Assembly: GCF_008711325.1 (NCBI RefSeq)
Contig: NZ_VXDB01000006.1
Coordinates: 62,001 to 126,000, forward strand
Reading direction: 5' to 3'
DNA: 64,000 nt
Source: Roseibium sediminis
GTDB taxonomy: Bacteria; Pseudomonadota; Alphaproteobacteria; Rhizobiales; Stappiaceae
The position numbers and the translations under genes were made by a program. Below are positions 9,221-18,029 of this stretch, one piece after another. The notes under the pieces were generated by a model. It was not told the origin of the DNA. It searched no databases and worked only from the letters and a program-made list of their open reading frames with translations. Within the stretch, counting starts at the first letter, position 1; each line of letters opens with the position of its first letter.

Positions 9221-9340
9221 GGATGTGTCCTGATTGATGATCGCTGGTCACCTACCACGTCATCTCGTGTCTGTCAGTCTTCCACGCCAACGAGATGTGA
9301 ATTGGGGCTGCTATACGAATCGAAGCCTGCCCCCTACGGT

Positions 9341-9372
9341 AGGCTGTGTGGACGAATTGGCGATGTATTTCA
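9341..9372 (+). repeat. Single end of the AGGCTGTGTGGACG repeat family
   Basis: Begins AGGCTGTGTGGACGAATTGG and ends in TGTATTTCA. It matches the left arm of the 268-bp element at 56157 in 29 of 32 positions and the 48-bp element at 49487 nearly as well. No matching right arm is found nearby, so this is a solo end. It lies in the leader of the first ABC exporter, ending about 22 bases before the proposed TTG start. Confidence 0.75.
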
Positions 9373-9394
9373 CCCTAATCGGGAAGTTTTTTTC

Positions 9395-11245
9395 TTGCGC
9401 AGCGTCTTTGAATTATTCGAACGATGGATCGACCCTTTCAAGGCTCCCGTCGACCCGGACCTTCCGCGGGGTGGATTTGCATTCCTGTGGTATTTCGTTC
9501 GTCAGACACGCTGGCCGTTTGTGCTCATGCTTGTGCTTGGCAGTCTGACTGCGATCGTTGAAACCGCAATTTTCTCATTTATCGGCAAGATCGTAGACCT
9601 TCTGCAAGGTGCTGAGAAATCTACGTTCTTTTCTGATCATTGGCACACGTTGCTCTTTATGGGGTTTGTTGTTCTGGTCGTGAGGGCGGTCAACACGAGC
9701 CTCACTGCGCTTGTGGAAGAGCAAACCGTCGTACCCGGTTTCTTCAATCTGGTGCGTTGGCAGTCTCACTCCCGTGTCATGCGCCAAAGCCTGTCCTATT
9801 TCCATGATGACTTCGCCGGACGAATTTCCCAGAAGGTCTGGCAATCGGGGCAGGCCGCGGGCGACTTCATGGTCACACTGCTTCAGGTGGCCTGGTTCAT
9901 TATCGTTTATGCGTTGACGTCGCTCGTGCTGTTTCTGGACCTTGACTGGCGCCTCGGTGCGCTGATCGGTCTCTGGCTGGTCTGTTTTTGTGCCGTCGCG
10001 CGGTTTTATGTGCCCAAGGTGCGCGGACGGGCGAAGGATGTCGCTCATGCCGGATCCAGCGTGAACGGGCGTCTTGTCGATACCTATTCAAATATCTCCA
10101 CCGTCAAGCTGTTCGGGTCTGCAGAGACGGAAAATGCCGGGGTTCGGGTCAACTACGACACGTTCCTGACGCGGCTGAAGACGTTTACGCGCACGCTGAC
10201 GAGCGTTCGGATTGTCATGTCGATACTTGGCGGGATGATGATGATCCTGACCGGCGGCATGGCTCTCATTCTCTGGCAGGGAGATGTACTCACGGCAGGA
10301 GATGTTGCCTTTAGCCTCGGGATTGTGGTGCGCATGAACCTTCTCCTCAATCGGATGATGGGTCAGCTCAACAATCTCTTCCGCAGCATGGGGACCTTGC
10401 AGGACAGCATGGATCTTATCGTCCGTCCCATTGTGTTGACGGATCGTGAGGATGCCAAGCCGCTGCGCGTTGACGAGGGCCGGATCGACTTCCGTGATAT
10501 CCGCTTCCACTATGGCAAGGCGGGCGGTGTCATCGATCATCTGGATCTGACTGTGAAGCCGGGTGAGAGGATCGGCATCGTCGGACCTTCAGGGGCGGGC
10601 AAGACAACTCTTCTGAACCTGCTTTTGAGGTTCTATGATCCGGAAGCGGGGCAGGTTCTGATCGATGGGGTCGACATCAGGACTGTGACGCAAGAGTCTC
10701 TGCGCCACTATATCGGCATGGTGACGCAGGATGTCTCGCTCCTGCATCGATCCATTCGCGACAACATCATCTACGGGCGCCCGGACGCTGGGGAAGAGGA
10801 GTTGCTGGCGGCGGCTACAAATGCACACGCGATGGAATTCATCTCCACCCTTCAGGACCAACGAGGCCGAGCCGGATTTGATGCCCATGTGGGGGAACGG
10901 GGTGTGAAATTGTCCGGCGGTCAAAGGCAGCGGATCGCGATTGCCCGGGTGCTGTTGAAGGACGCACCAATCCTTGTGCTTGATGAGGCAACGTCAGCAC
11001 TGGATTCGGAAGTCGAAGCCGCGATCCAGGAGAACCTCGGCCGCTTGATGGACGGAAAGACCGTGATTGCGGTCGCGCATCGACTTTCGACAATTGCCTC
11101 GCTCGACAGGCTGATCGTGATGAACGAAGGGAGGATCGTGCAGACGGGGCGGCATCAGGATCTATTGCTGGATGAAGGGGGCCTTTATGCGCAGCTATGG
11201 GCCCGACAGTCCGGCGGTTTTTTGCCCGATGATCTGACGGATTGA
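9395..11245 (+). CDS. ABC exporter, fused membrane and ATPase domains (copy 1)
   Basis: Half-size ABC exporter of the MsbA/multidrug type: an N-terminal six-helix membrane domain followed by an ATPase. Walker A GPSGAGKT is near residue 396, LSGGQRQR near 505, Walker B ILVLDEATSALDSE near 525 and the H-loop AHRLST near 560. I start at TTG 9395 (616 aa): it aligns with the ATG start of the paralogue at 14015, and GGGAAG lies upstream. An in-frame extension back to 9041 runs antisense through trmL and is not conserved. Substrate unknown. It must dimerise, either with itself or with the 14015 protein. Confidence 0.9.
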   Translation: MRSVFELFERWIDPFKAPVDPDLPRGGFAFLWYFVRQTRWPFVLMLVLGSLTAIVETAIFSFIGKIVDLLQGAEKSTFFSDHWHTLLFMGFVVLVVRAVNTSLTALVEEQTVVPGFFNLVRWQSHSRVMRQSLSYFHDDFAGRISQKVWQSGQAAGDFMVTLLQVAWFIIVYALTSLVLFLDLDWRLGALIGLWLVCFCAVARFYVPKVRGRAKDVAHAGSSVNGRLVDTYSNISTVKLFGSAETENAGVRVNYDTFLTRLKTFTRTLTSVRIVMSILGGMMMILTGGMALILWQGDVLTAGDVAFSLGIVVRMNLLLNRMMGQLNNLFRSMGTLQDSMDLIVRPIVLTDREDAKPLRVDEGRIDFRDIRFHYGKAGGVIDHLDLTVKPGERIGIVGPSGAGKTTLLNLLLRFYDPEAGQVLIDGVDIRTVTQESLRHYIGMVTQDVSLLHRSIRDNIIYGRPDAGEEELLAAATNAHAMEFISTLQDQRGRAGFDAHVGERGVKLSGGQRQRIAIARVLLKDAPILVLDEATSALDSEVEAAIQENLGRLMDGKTVIAVAHRLSTIASLDRLIVMNEGRIVQTGRHQDLLLDEGGLYAQLWARQSGGFLPDDLTD

Positions 11246-11316
11246 CCATTTTGAGCAATCGTCCTGATCTGGACAACGGTGTTCGGCGTAGAACACACGA
11301 CCATATCGAGGGTGTC

Positions 11317-11736
11317 ATGATTCAGCACGTCGTATCCTATCTTGCCACAGCGCTTGTCTTTCTCGCGATCGACTATGTCTGGCTGTCACAAGTTGCGACA
11401 CGGTTCTATTTTGACCGTATCGGGCATCTCCTGATGGACAAACCCAACATGGGCGCGGCGGCGGCCTTTTATCTGATCTATGTGGTCGGGATCGTTATTT
11501 TCGCGGTTGGTCCTGCGCTGAAGACAGGGAATATATCAACTGCGGTTCTTTTCGGAGCCCTGTTTGGCTTCTTCACTTATGCGACCTATGACGTCACCAA
11601 TTATGCGACCCTCAGGGACTGGCCGTTCATCGTCGTCATCGTGGATATTTCATGGGGCACAATACTGTCTGCGGTCTCGGCTGGGCTTGGCTATCTCTTG
11701 ACGCGACTTGCAATGTCACTTCTTGTAAGTGCATGA
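11317..11736 (+). CDS. DUF2177 family membrane protein
   Basis: A 139-residue inner-membrane protein with about four hydrophobic helices. The pattern FLAIDYVWLSQVATRFY, then GALFGFFTYATYDVTNYATL and VDISWGTILSAVSA, is characteristic of DUF2177, whose function is unknown. ATG 11317 was chosen because the family begins there; a start at 11242 would overlap the exporter stop and add 25 polar residues. It sits 71 bases after the ABC exporter on the same strand and may be co-transcribed with it. Confidence 0.88.
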   Translation: MIQHVVSYLATALVFLAIDYVWLSQVATRFYFDRIGHLLMDKPNMGAAAAFYLIYVVGIVIFAVGPALKTGNISTAVLFGALFGFFTYATYDVTNYATLRDWPFIVVIVDISWGTILSAVSAGLGYLLTRLAMSLLVSA

Positions 11737-11751
11737 AAACCAACGGCTAAT

Positions 11752-11765
11752 CTTACGTTACGTCA
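11752..11765 (+). promoter_or_regulatory. 14-bp motif CTTACGTTACGTCA upstream of chemotaxis receptor
   Basis: Differs by one base from the motif at 4920-4933. It lies 48 bases before the GTG of the chemotaxis receptor, in the 77-base gap after DUF2177. Suggests a shared regulatory input with the first HD-GYP gene. Confidence 0.35.
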
Positions 11766-11813
11766 TTTTTTGCTCACACAAAATTTACCTCACCCGACTA
11801 CCGTCCGGCACAC

Positions 11814-13187
11814 GTGAAAGCCGCCGAAGGACTTGAACTTCGGGCAGCAGTGTCGGAGCAATTTGCAGTGACTTTGAGTATCAATGGCCGGTTCGTAATC
11901 ATGGTTGCAACTGCCGCGCTCATCATGATGGGCGGCACGGCATTTGCGTTTTATACCTTCCGCGAAGCGCTGATTTACAATCTCGGTTCACCGGAACTGG
12001 CAGAGCGATTTGTCAGTTCGGATCTGGTTCGCAATATCGACGGGCTCATTCTGGACGGCGCCATCGGGGTTGCCATTGTGGTCGCGCCGGTAGGGCTGCT
12101 GTTTCTTGCACTGGCTGTGTTTCTGGCGTTCGGTTTGGGCCGTCCCCTGAGACGCCTTCAGCATGGGCTTGATCGCCTGTCGGACGGAGATCTGGACATT
12201 GAGATTGATGGCACGGACCGCAGCGACGAAATCGGGTCGATTGCCCGCTCGGTCACCGAGTTCCGTATCAAGCTGGTGGAAAAGGCCGAACAGGATGCCG
12301 CAGAGCGGCAACGCAGCCAAAAACGGGCAGATGATGAACGCGCTGCATTGATGGCTGACATTGCTCTCGACTTTGAACGGTCCGTTATCGGTGTTGCAAA
12401 CTCCCTGATTGAAGCAGGCAAGTCCGTCGGAGAACATTCCGACAAGCTGCAGACGGTTGTTGATTCCTCAATTCAGGCCGTTGAGCATGTTCGTGCCGCT
12501 TCGGGTCGCGCCAGTTCTTCGGTGCAGTCGGTCACTGCGTCGGCCGGCGAGCTGGCTGAATCGATCAACCGGATCAGTCAGGATGCCGAACAGGCTGCCG
12601 AGATTGCAGACGCTGCCGTCGCCGAAGCGCGCAAGACGGATGAAGTCGTTGGCCGCTTGAGCGAGACGGGTCGTGCGATTGGTGAAATCGTCGAGCTTAT
12701 CAGCCAGATTGCCAGCCAGACGAATCTGCTCGCCCTGAATGCGACCATTGAGGCCGCGCGCGCCGGAGAAGCGGGCAGGGGATTTGCCGTGGTGGCCAAT
12801 GAGGTCAAGGCGCTGGCCGAGCAAACAACAAAAGCAACGGAAGATATCTCGGCACAGGTTGCGTCCGTGCAGGATGTTGCGGAACAATCCGAAACGGCGA
12901 TCCGCACCATCGCGGCGACGATTGATCGCGTGAGCGAGATTTCTGTCGCCATTCGCACAGCAGTTGAGGCGCAGGCTCAGGCGACCCACGAAATCGACGG
13001 CAATGCCAGCGATGCATTCAGCAGTTCTTCCGAAGTGGTTGAGAACATTTCCATGTTGAGCGAGGCGATGGATGAAAGCCGTATGGCGTCCAGTGGCATG
13101 CGCAGCGCCTCCAATGAGCTTGGAGACCTTTCCCATAACCTTCAGGCTCAGGTGCGCCAGTTCCTGCAAAGCATTCGAGCCGCCTGA
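11814..13187 (+). CDS. Methyl-accepting chemotaxis protein with minimal periplasmic loop
   Basis: Transmembrane chemoreceptor that controls CheA through its cytoplasmic hairpin. Helix 1 spans about residues 28-48, helix 2 about 82-108, then a HAMP domain ([19 protein letters not shown] at 110-128 and on) and a long signalling coiled coil. The conserved hairpin tip [20 protein letters not shown] begins near residue 302. The periplasmic loop is only about 35 residues, too short for a normal ligand domain, so it may sense through the membrane or internally. Start is GTG 11814, with an in-frame alternative GTG at 11868. Confidence 0.92.
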   Translation: MKAAEGLELRAAVSEQFAVTLSINGRFVIMVATAALIMMGGTAFAFYTFREALIYNLGSPELAERFVSSDLVRNIDGLILDGAIGVAIVVAPVGLLFLALAVFLAFGLGRPLRRLQHGLDRLSDGDLDIEIDGTDRSDEIGSIARSVTEFRIKLVEKAEQDAAERQRSQKRADDERAALMADIALDFERSVIGVANSLIEAGKSVGEHSDKLQTVVDSSIQAVEHVRAASGRASSSVQSVTASAGELAESINRISQDAEQAAEIADAAVAEARKTDEVVGRLSETGRAIGEIVELISQIASQTNLLALNATIEAARAGEAGRGFAVVANEVKALAEQTTKATEDISAQVASVQDVAEQSETAIRTIAATIDRVSEISVAIRTAVEAQAQATHEIDGNASDAFSSSSEVVENISMLSEAMDESRMASSGMRSASNELGDLSHNLQAQVRQFLQSIRAA

Positions 13188-13203
13188 CGGCGGCTTGCTT
13201 CTT
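13178..13203 (+). terminator. Hairpin over the chemoreceptor stop codon
   Basis: Arms AGCCGCC (13178-13184) and GGCGGCT (13189-13195), loop TGAC containing the TGA stop, followed by a moderately T-rich TGCTTCTTG. A plausible intrinsic terminator, though the T-run is weak. Confidence 0.55.
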
Positions 13204-13376
13204 GTTGCAGGAAAGGCACTGAGTTGCATTTTTGCAACGTTTGGTCGTAACGATACGTCCGATCTTCAAAAAGCTCTTTGCAAGCACAAGGAGCTCGCGT
13301 ACACATTTGCAACGGCTCGCCACGGGCCGGATCAGTCACCATTTCATCTGAACCCCAAACAAGAAGGAGGGCGTAC

Positions 13377-13451
13377 ATGAATGCAATTGTCAGCACACTC
13401 GCACAGCGCCATCCGATTGGGTGTTCCTGGGCTGATTACCGCGCTGCATAG
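13377..13451 (+). CDS. Small ORF, possible leader peptide (24 aa)
   Basis: ATG 13377 follows a near-perfect ribosome-binding site, AAGAAGGAGG, at the usual spacing, and opens a 24-residue frame: MNAIVSTLAQRHP, then IGCSWADYRAA, ending at TAG. No helix or known domain. The 5' side (13223-13238) holds the palindrome GTTGCA-TTTT-TGCAAC, and the 3' side holds two hairpins. It lies 137 bases ahead of the small membrane protein and second ABC exporter, so it could be a regulatory leader peptide. Its residues show no run pointing to a known attenuation system. The ribosome-binding site is the main evidence that it is translated. Confidence 0.5.
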   Translation: MNAIVSTLAQRHPIGCSWADYRAA

Positions 13452-13505
13452 GGCGCCTCTTTTCTAAATCCTCAAACTTCCCGACGTCTGGCGACAAGCC
13501 ATTGC

Positions 13506-13547
13506 GTTCCTCTGGAACCTGCTGCGGCCTGTTTTCGTGGCCGTTTT
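13506..13547 (+). promoter_or_regulatory. Two hairpins between leader ORF and membrane-protein gene
   Basis: GTTCC-TCT-GGAAC (13506-13518) is followed by CGGCC-TGTTTTCGT-GGCCG (13525-13543) and TTTT. The second resembles a weak intrinsic terminator placed after the small ORF. The nearby direct repeat of CCGACGTCT (about 13479 and 13549) could pair with itself and offer an alternative fold. An attenuation role is inferred. Confidence 0.35.
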
Positions 13548-13587
13548 GCCGACGTCTTCATTGATCTATTCGCTTCGGAGAAGACTG

Positions 13588-14022
13588 ATGTCTGCCCGTT
13601 TCCCCTATGATCCGTTTGCTCGTCCTGAGCTTCCGGATGTTCGGCTGCCTGAGGTCAAGTTTGACCGGGCGCCGCGATTTACCTTTGCAAAGGCGTTGAA
13701 GGTTGTTTTGGCCTTTCTGGCTGCCATACTCGTTTTGTCGATGATCCTGTTTGTTCCGGTTCTGGTCGGGCAAGTGACTCGCATAGACGCGATCATGCTG
13801 GCTGGAGAACTTCTTCCTGCCTATTCCTTTGCAGACAGGTTGCTTGACCTGTTCTTCGGCACTTTCATTGTGGCCTCCGCTGTCTTGAGTTTCCTCGCAG
13901 CGGTCGCCCTTTCGGCTGGCTCGGACGATGATCCGTTTCCCCAGCCTCTTGATGACCGGCGCGATGCTGCTACTTCGAAAACAGGCCATCGCGAGCTGGT
14001 GGGCAAGGTGAAGCATGTTTAA
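13588..14022 (+). CDS. Small two-helix membrane protein of unknown function
   Basis: A 144-residue protein with a proline-rich cytoplasmic N-terminus (DPFARPELPDVRLPEVKFD), two hydrophobic helices (roughly residues 35-60 and 90-115) and an acidic then polar tail. I do not recognise the family. ATG 13588 is used; an in-frame start at 13537 would add 17 residues with no ribosome site. Its end overlaps the start of the second ABC exporter by eight bases, which implies coupled translation and a functional link to that exporter, perhaps as an accessory subunit. Confidence 0.72.
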   Translation: MSARFPYDPFARPELPDVRLPEVKFDRAPRFTFAKALKVVLAFLAAILVLSMILFVPVLVGQVTRIDAIMLAGELLPAYSFADRLLDLFFGTFIVASAVLSFLAAVALSAGSDDDPFPQPLDDRRDAATSKTGHRELVGKVKHV

Positions 14023-15853
14023 GTTCTTTGAAAACCTGGTCCAACCCTTCGAGGACACGTCGCTGGATGTGCCCCCGAAGGGCTTCTGGGCCTTTTGTTG
14101 GTTCTATTCGCGGCCCGTTTGGCCCCTTCTTCTGGCCGTTGGCATCATTGGCGCGTTCATAGCCGTGTTTCAGGTGATGGTGTTCACGTTCCTCGGGGAC
14201 ATCGTCAATTGGCTCGCAGACGCCAACCCCGAGACTTTCTGGACTGACAACTGGCAGCACCTGCTGTGGATCAGCATTGTCATTCTTGTGATCCTGCCGA
14301 TATTCGAGACAGCCTGGGAGCTCCTGTTTCATCAGGGGATTCTGGGAACCTATCCCATGTCGGTGCGTTGGCGTGTGCATCGCTATCTGCTGCGCCAGAG
14401 TATCGGCTTTTATCAGAACGATTTCGCTGGTCGGATTGCCAACAAGATGATGCAGACGGCGCTCGCCGTTCGCGAGGTCGTGACCCGGATTGTCGATATA
14501 CTGGTCTATGTTCTGGTCTACTTCACCAGTGCCGTGTTCGTTGTGGCAGAAGCTGATCTGATTTTTGCCACGCCGCTTCTTGTCTGGTGTCTGGCCTATG
14601 TGGTGGTGCTTCGGGTCTTCGTTCCGAGGCTCAAGCGTATCAGCCAGGAGCAGGCAGACGCCCGTTCGCTGATGACCGGGCATGTGGTCGATGCCTATAC
14701 GAACATTGCGACGGTCAAGCTGTTCTCCCACGCGTCTCGCGAGGAGGCCTATGCCCGCGTTTCGATGAGTTCGTTTCTGCAGACCGTCTTCGGTCAGATG
14801 CGTATGGTCACGATTCTCAACGTTTCGCTCCACCTGATCAACACCCTCCTGCTGTTTTCGATCGGCGCTCTTGCGATCCTGTTGTGGCAGCGTGGGTCGG
14901 TCACGACGGGTGACATTGCCATTGCCGTTGCCCTTGTCTTGCGCTTGCAGGGCATGTCGCAGTGGATTCTCTGGGAAGTGTCCGGGCTCTTCGAGAATAT
15001 CGGCACCGTGCAGGATGGCATCAACACGATTTCCCGGGATCGGGATGTGGTTGATCAGCCGGGTGCGAAGTCGCTGGATGTGTCTCAGGGAGAAATCCGC
15101 TTCGATCAGGTTCGCTTCCACTATGGCAAGGCCAACGGGGTGATCGAGAACCTCAACCTGACAATCCACCCAGGTGAGAAGATCGGTCTGATTGGCCGCT
15201 CCGGAGCCGGCAAGTCGACGCTCATGAACCTGCTTCTGCGGTTCTATGACCTTGAGGGAGGTCGTATCCTGATCGACAATCAGGATATCTGCAGTGTTCT
15301 TCAGGACGATCTGCGTTCGCAGATCGGCGTGGTGACGCAAGACACGTCCCTGCTGCATCGGTCAATCATGGAGAACGTTGCTTACGGCCGTCCGGACGCG
15401 TCGAAAGAAGAGGTCGTTGCAGCCCTGAAGAAGGCCCACGCATGGGACTTTGTGCAGGGGCTCAGCGATCAGGCTGGTCGCGCTGGTCTTGAGGCTCATG
15501 TGGGCGAGCGCGGGGTCAAGCTCTCTGGCGGACAGCGTCAACGCGTTGCCATTGCCCGTGTGCTTTTGAAGAATGCTCCGATTCTTGTCCTCGACGAGGC
15601 GACCTCGGCCCTCGATTCCGAGATCGAGCTGGCCATTCAGGACAGCTTGTTCGACCTGATGGAGGGCAAGACCGTGATTGCCATCGCCCACCGACTTTCC
15701 ACGATTGCCGCCATGGACCGGCTCATCGTCATGGACAAAGGGCGAATCATCGAAGAGGGCACACACCAGCAGTTGCTGGATCAAAATGGCCTTTATGCCC
15801 AGCTTTGGTCCCATCAGTCCGGTGGGTTCCTGAGCGATGAGAAAGCTGCCTAA
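14015..15853 (+). CDS. ABC exporter, fused membrane and ATPase domains (copy 2)
   Basis: Paralogue of the exporter at 9395, closely similar along its length (for example both share the NBD entry RFHYGKA, VGERGVKLSGGQRQR and ATSALDSE). Membrane domain with six helices in the first 320 residues, Walker A GRSGAGKS near residue 394, signature LSGGQRQR, Walker B LVLDEATSALDSE and H-loop AHRLST. At 612 aa it is a complete half-transporter. Both ATPase sites look catalytic, so each could work as a homodimer, or the two as a heterodimer. Substrate unknown. A strong terminator follows. Confidence 0.93.
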   Translation: MFKFFENLVQPFEDTSLDVPPKGFWAFCWFYSRPVWPLLLAVGIIGAFIAVFQVMVFTFLGDIVNWLADANPETFWTDNWQHLLWISIVILVILPIFETAWELLFHQGILGTYPMSVRWRVHRYLLRQSIGFYQNDFAGRIANKMMQTALAVREVVTRIVDILVYVLVYFTSAVFVVAEADLIFATPLLVWCLAYVVVLRVFVPRLKRISQEQADARSLMTGHVVDAYTNIATVKLFSHASREEAYARVSMSSFLQTVFGQMRMVTILNVSLHLINTLLLFSIGALAILLWQRGSVTTGDIAIAVALVLRLQGMSQWILWEVSGLFENIGTVQDGINTISRDRDVVDQPGAKSLDVSQGEIRFDQVRFHYGKANGVIENLNLTIHPGEKIGLIGRSGAGKSTLMNLLLRFYDLEGGRILIDNQDICSVLQDDLRSQIGVVTQDTSLLHRSIMENVAYGRPDASKEEVVAALKKAHAWDFVQGLSDQAGRAGLEAHVGERGVKLSGGQRQRVAIARVLLKNAPILVLDEATSALDSEIELAIQDSLFDLMEGKTVIAIAHRLSTIAAMDRLIVMDKGRIIEEGTHQQLLDQNGLYAQLWSHQSGGFLSDEKAA

Positions 15854-15862
15854 ATTGCCAAG

Positions 15863-15900
15863 CTGCCCGGCGTTCTCGTTCGAATGCCGGGCAGGTTTTT
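15863..15900 (+). terminator. Intrinsic terminator after second ABC exporter
   Basis: Perfect 9-bp stem CTGCCCGGC (15863-15871) / GCCGGGCAG (15886-15894), then GTTTTT. It separates the exporter operon from petABC, which must have its own promoter in the following 250 bases. Confidence 0.85.
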
Positions 15901-16147
15901 CGCAGACGGTTCAGCAAAAGGCGATTTTACCTGCGACATATGCGTATTGGTCCTATGGTTGAGCTGGACAAGCGGCGCGAAGGGTGCAAAAAGACAATCC
16001 GCTTCAAGCCGGTGCGTGCACTTGCCGCACTTGGCGGCCGTTGAGACCCGTTCTGAACCGCCTATCCTTACTTGCATTGCGAAGTGGGGCCTGCGGTCTC
16101 AAGCGGGCTTTCGGTTCATGTTGAACAGGTTTCGAGAGGACGCGACC

Positions 16148-16708
16148 TTGGCACATACGGATCAGGCGGAACCGACCCGCCGCGATTTCCTCTACATTGC
16201 GACAGGCGCCATGGGTGCTGTCGGGGCTGGCGCTGTTGCGTGGCCTTTTATTGATCAGATGAACCCGGATGCATCGGCGCTGGCGCTTGCTTCCATCGAA
16301 GTCGATGTTTCGGCTGTCGAGGAAGGTCAGTCCGTCACGGTTCAGTGGCGCGGCAAGCCGGTTTTCATCCGCTACCGGACGGCTGCGGAAATCGAGACAG
16401 CCAACGCTGTTCCGGTTGAAGACCTTCCGGACCCGCTGGCACGAAATGCCAACCTTGCCGCAGACGCTCCGGCGACAGACGGCAACCGTGGTGCGGAAGG
16501 CAAGGAGCAGTGGCTCGTTCAGGTGGGTATCTGTACGCACCTCGGCTGCGTTCCGCTCGGCGATGCCGGTGACTTTGGTGGCTGGTTCTGCCCATGCCAC
16601 GGTTCCCACTACGACACAGCCGGACGTATCCGCAAAGGCCCAGCACCTGAGAACCTGCTGATCCCCCCTTATGCGTTTGTCGAAGATTCAAAAATCAAGA
16701 TCGGCTGA
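16148..16708 (+). CDS. petA: Ubiquinol-cytochrome c reductase, Rieske iron-sulfur subunit
   Basis: Rieske subunit of the bc1 complex, passing electrons from ubiquinol to cytochrome c1. Cluster ligands are C129/H131 (CTHLGC) and C148/H151 (CPCHGSH), with C134 and C150 forming the stabilising disulfide. An [10 protein letters not shown] twin-arginine signal (residues 11-20) runs into the membrane anchor. I use TTG 16148 (186 aa): GAGAGG sits upstream and the length matches the family. ATG 16118, in frame, lacks a ribosome site. First gene of petABC, 24 bases before petB. Confidence 0.95.
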   Translation: MAHTDQAEPTRRDFLYIATGAMGAVGAGAVAWPFIDQMNPDASALALASIEVDVSAVEEGQSVTVQWRGKPVFIRYRTAAEIETANAVPVEDLPDPLARNANLAADAPATDGNRGAEGKEQWLVQVGICTHLGCVPLGDAGDFGGWFCPCHGSHYDTAGRIRKGPAPENLLIPPYAFVEDSKIKIG

Positions 16709-16732
16709 CGGCCAGGATCTGAGGAGAAACCC

Positions 16733-18001
16733 ATGGCTGGACACTCTGAATATGTACCGCAGAGCGCTGCGGCAAAGTGGCTTGAAAGCCGCTTGCCGGT
16801 TATTTCGCTCGTACGCGGTTCTTTTGTCGACTTCCCGACCCCGAAGAACCTGAACTACTGGTGGACCTTCGGCGGGATTCTGTTCTTTGTGCTGATCTCG
16901 CAAATCATCACCGGCATCGTTCTGGTGATGCACTACACGCCGAGCACCGCTGCTGCCTTCAACAGCGTTGAGCACATCATGCGTGATGTGAACTTCGGCT
17001 GGTTGCTGCGTTATCTGCACTCCAACGGCGCATCGATGTTCTTCATCGCCGTCTACATCCACATTTTCCGCGGTCTCTACTACGGGTCATACAAGGCTCC
17101 GCGCGAGATCTCCTGGATTCTGGGTGTGATCATCTTCCTCATCATGATGGCAACCGCCTTCATGGGCTACGTTCTGCCGTGGGGCCAGATGTCCTTCTGG
17201 GGCGCGACCGTTATCACCAACCTCTTCGGCGCACTGCCGGTGATCGGTGAAACCATCGTGACTTGGCTGTGGGGTGGCTTTGCCGTCGACAATCCGACGC
17301 TGAACCGCTTCTTCTCGCTGCACTACCTGCTGCCGTTCATGATCTTCGGCGTTGTCATCCTGCACGTGTGGGCGTTCCACACCACGGGCAACAACAACCC
17401 GACCGGCGTTCATCCGAAGTCCAAGCAGGACACGATCCCGTTCCATCCGTACTACACGGTGAAGGACGCCTTCGCGATCGTCGTGTTCATGATCCTGTTT
17501 GCATGGTTCGTGTTCTATTCGCCGAACTACATGGGTCACCCGGACAACTACATCGAGGCAAACCCGCTCGTCACGCCTGCACACATCGTTCCGGAATGGT
17601 ACTTCCTGCCGTTCTACGCGATCCTGCGTGCGGTTCCGGACAAGCTGGGCGGCGTTCTCCTGATGTTCGGTGCGATTGCCGTGCTGTTCATCCTGCCGTG
17701 GCTCGACACCTCCAAGGTTCGTTCCGGCGCCTATCGTCCGCTGTTCAAGCAGTTCTTCTGGATCTTCGCAGTGAACGCTGTTGCGCTTGGCTACCTCGGT
17801 GCCATGCCGGCAGAGGGTATCTACGTGATCCTGTCGCGGATTTGCACGGCTTACTACTTCGCGCATTTCCTTCTTATCCTGCCGCTGCTTGGCTTCCTTG
17901 AGCGTCCGACACCTCTGCCAGCTTCCATTTCCGAAGCTGTTCTGAAGGATGGCGGATCGGGATCCCCTGCCGGTGCCGTTTCTGCACCGCAGACGAAGTA
18001 A
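16733..18001 (+). CDS. petB: Ubiquinol-cytochrome c reductase, cytochrome b
   Basis: Membrane core of the bc1 complex with both quinone sites. Haem ligands are readable as two His pairs 14 residues apart, H96/H110 and H197/H211, and the Qo-site PEWY motif is at residues 287-290 ([14 protein letters not shown]). Eight transmembrane helices are expected; 422 aa is typical for the alphaproteobacterial protein. AGGAG lies before ATG 16733. Second gene of petABC, with petC 28 bases further on. Confidence 0.98.
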   Translation: MAGHSEYVPQSAAAKWLESRLPVISLVRGSFVDFPTPKNLNYWWTFGGILFFVLISQIITGIVLVMHYTPSTAAAFNSVEHIMRDVNFGWLLRYLHSNGASMFFIAVYIHIFRGLYYGSYKAPREISWILGVIIFLIMMATAFMGYVLPWGQMSFWGATVITNLFGALPVIGETIVTWLWGGFAVDNPTLNRFFSLHYLLPFMIFGVVILHVWAFHTTGNNNPTGVHPKSKQDTIPFHPYYTVKDAFAIVVFMILFAWFVFYSPNYMGHPDNYIEANPLVTPAHIVPEWYFLPFYAILRAVPDKLGGVLLMFGAIAVLFILPWLDTSKVRSGAYRPLFKQFFWIFAVNAVALGYLGAMPAEGIYVILSRICTAYYFAHFLLILPLLGFLERPTPLPASISEAVLKDGGSGSPAGAVSAPQTK

Positions 18002-18029
18002 CGCGAGCCGATCAGGAGTTTTGAGAAAA

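Noticed and set aside
13970-15358. 462-codon minus-strand frame opposite the second ABC exporter
   Set aside because: Antisense shadow rich in His, Gln and Asn; no domain and no start signal.
16118-16147. Upstream ATG for petA
   Set aside because: No ribosome site, and it would add ten residues before the usual family start; TTG 16148 has GAGAGG upstream.
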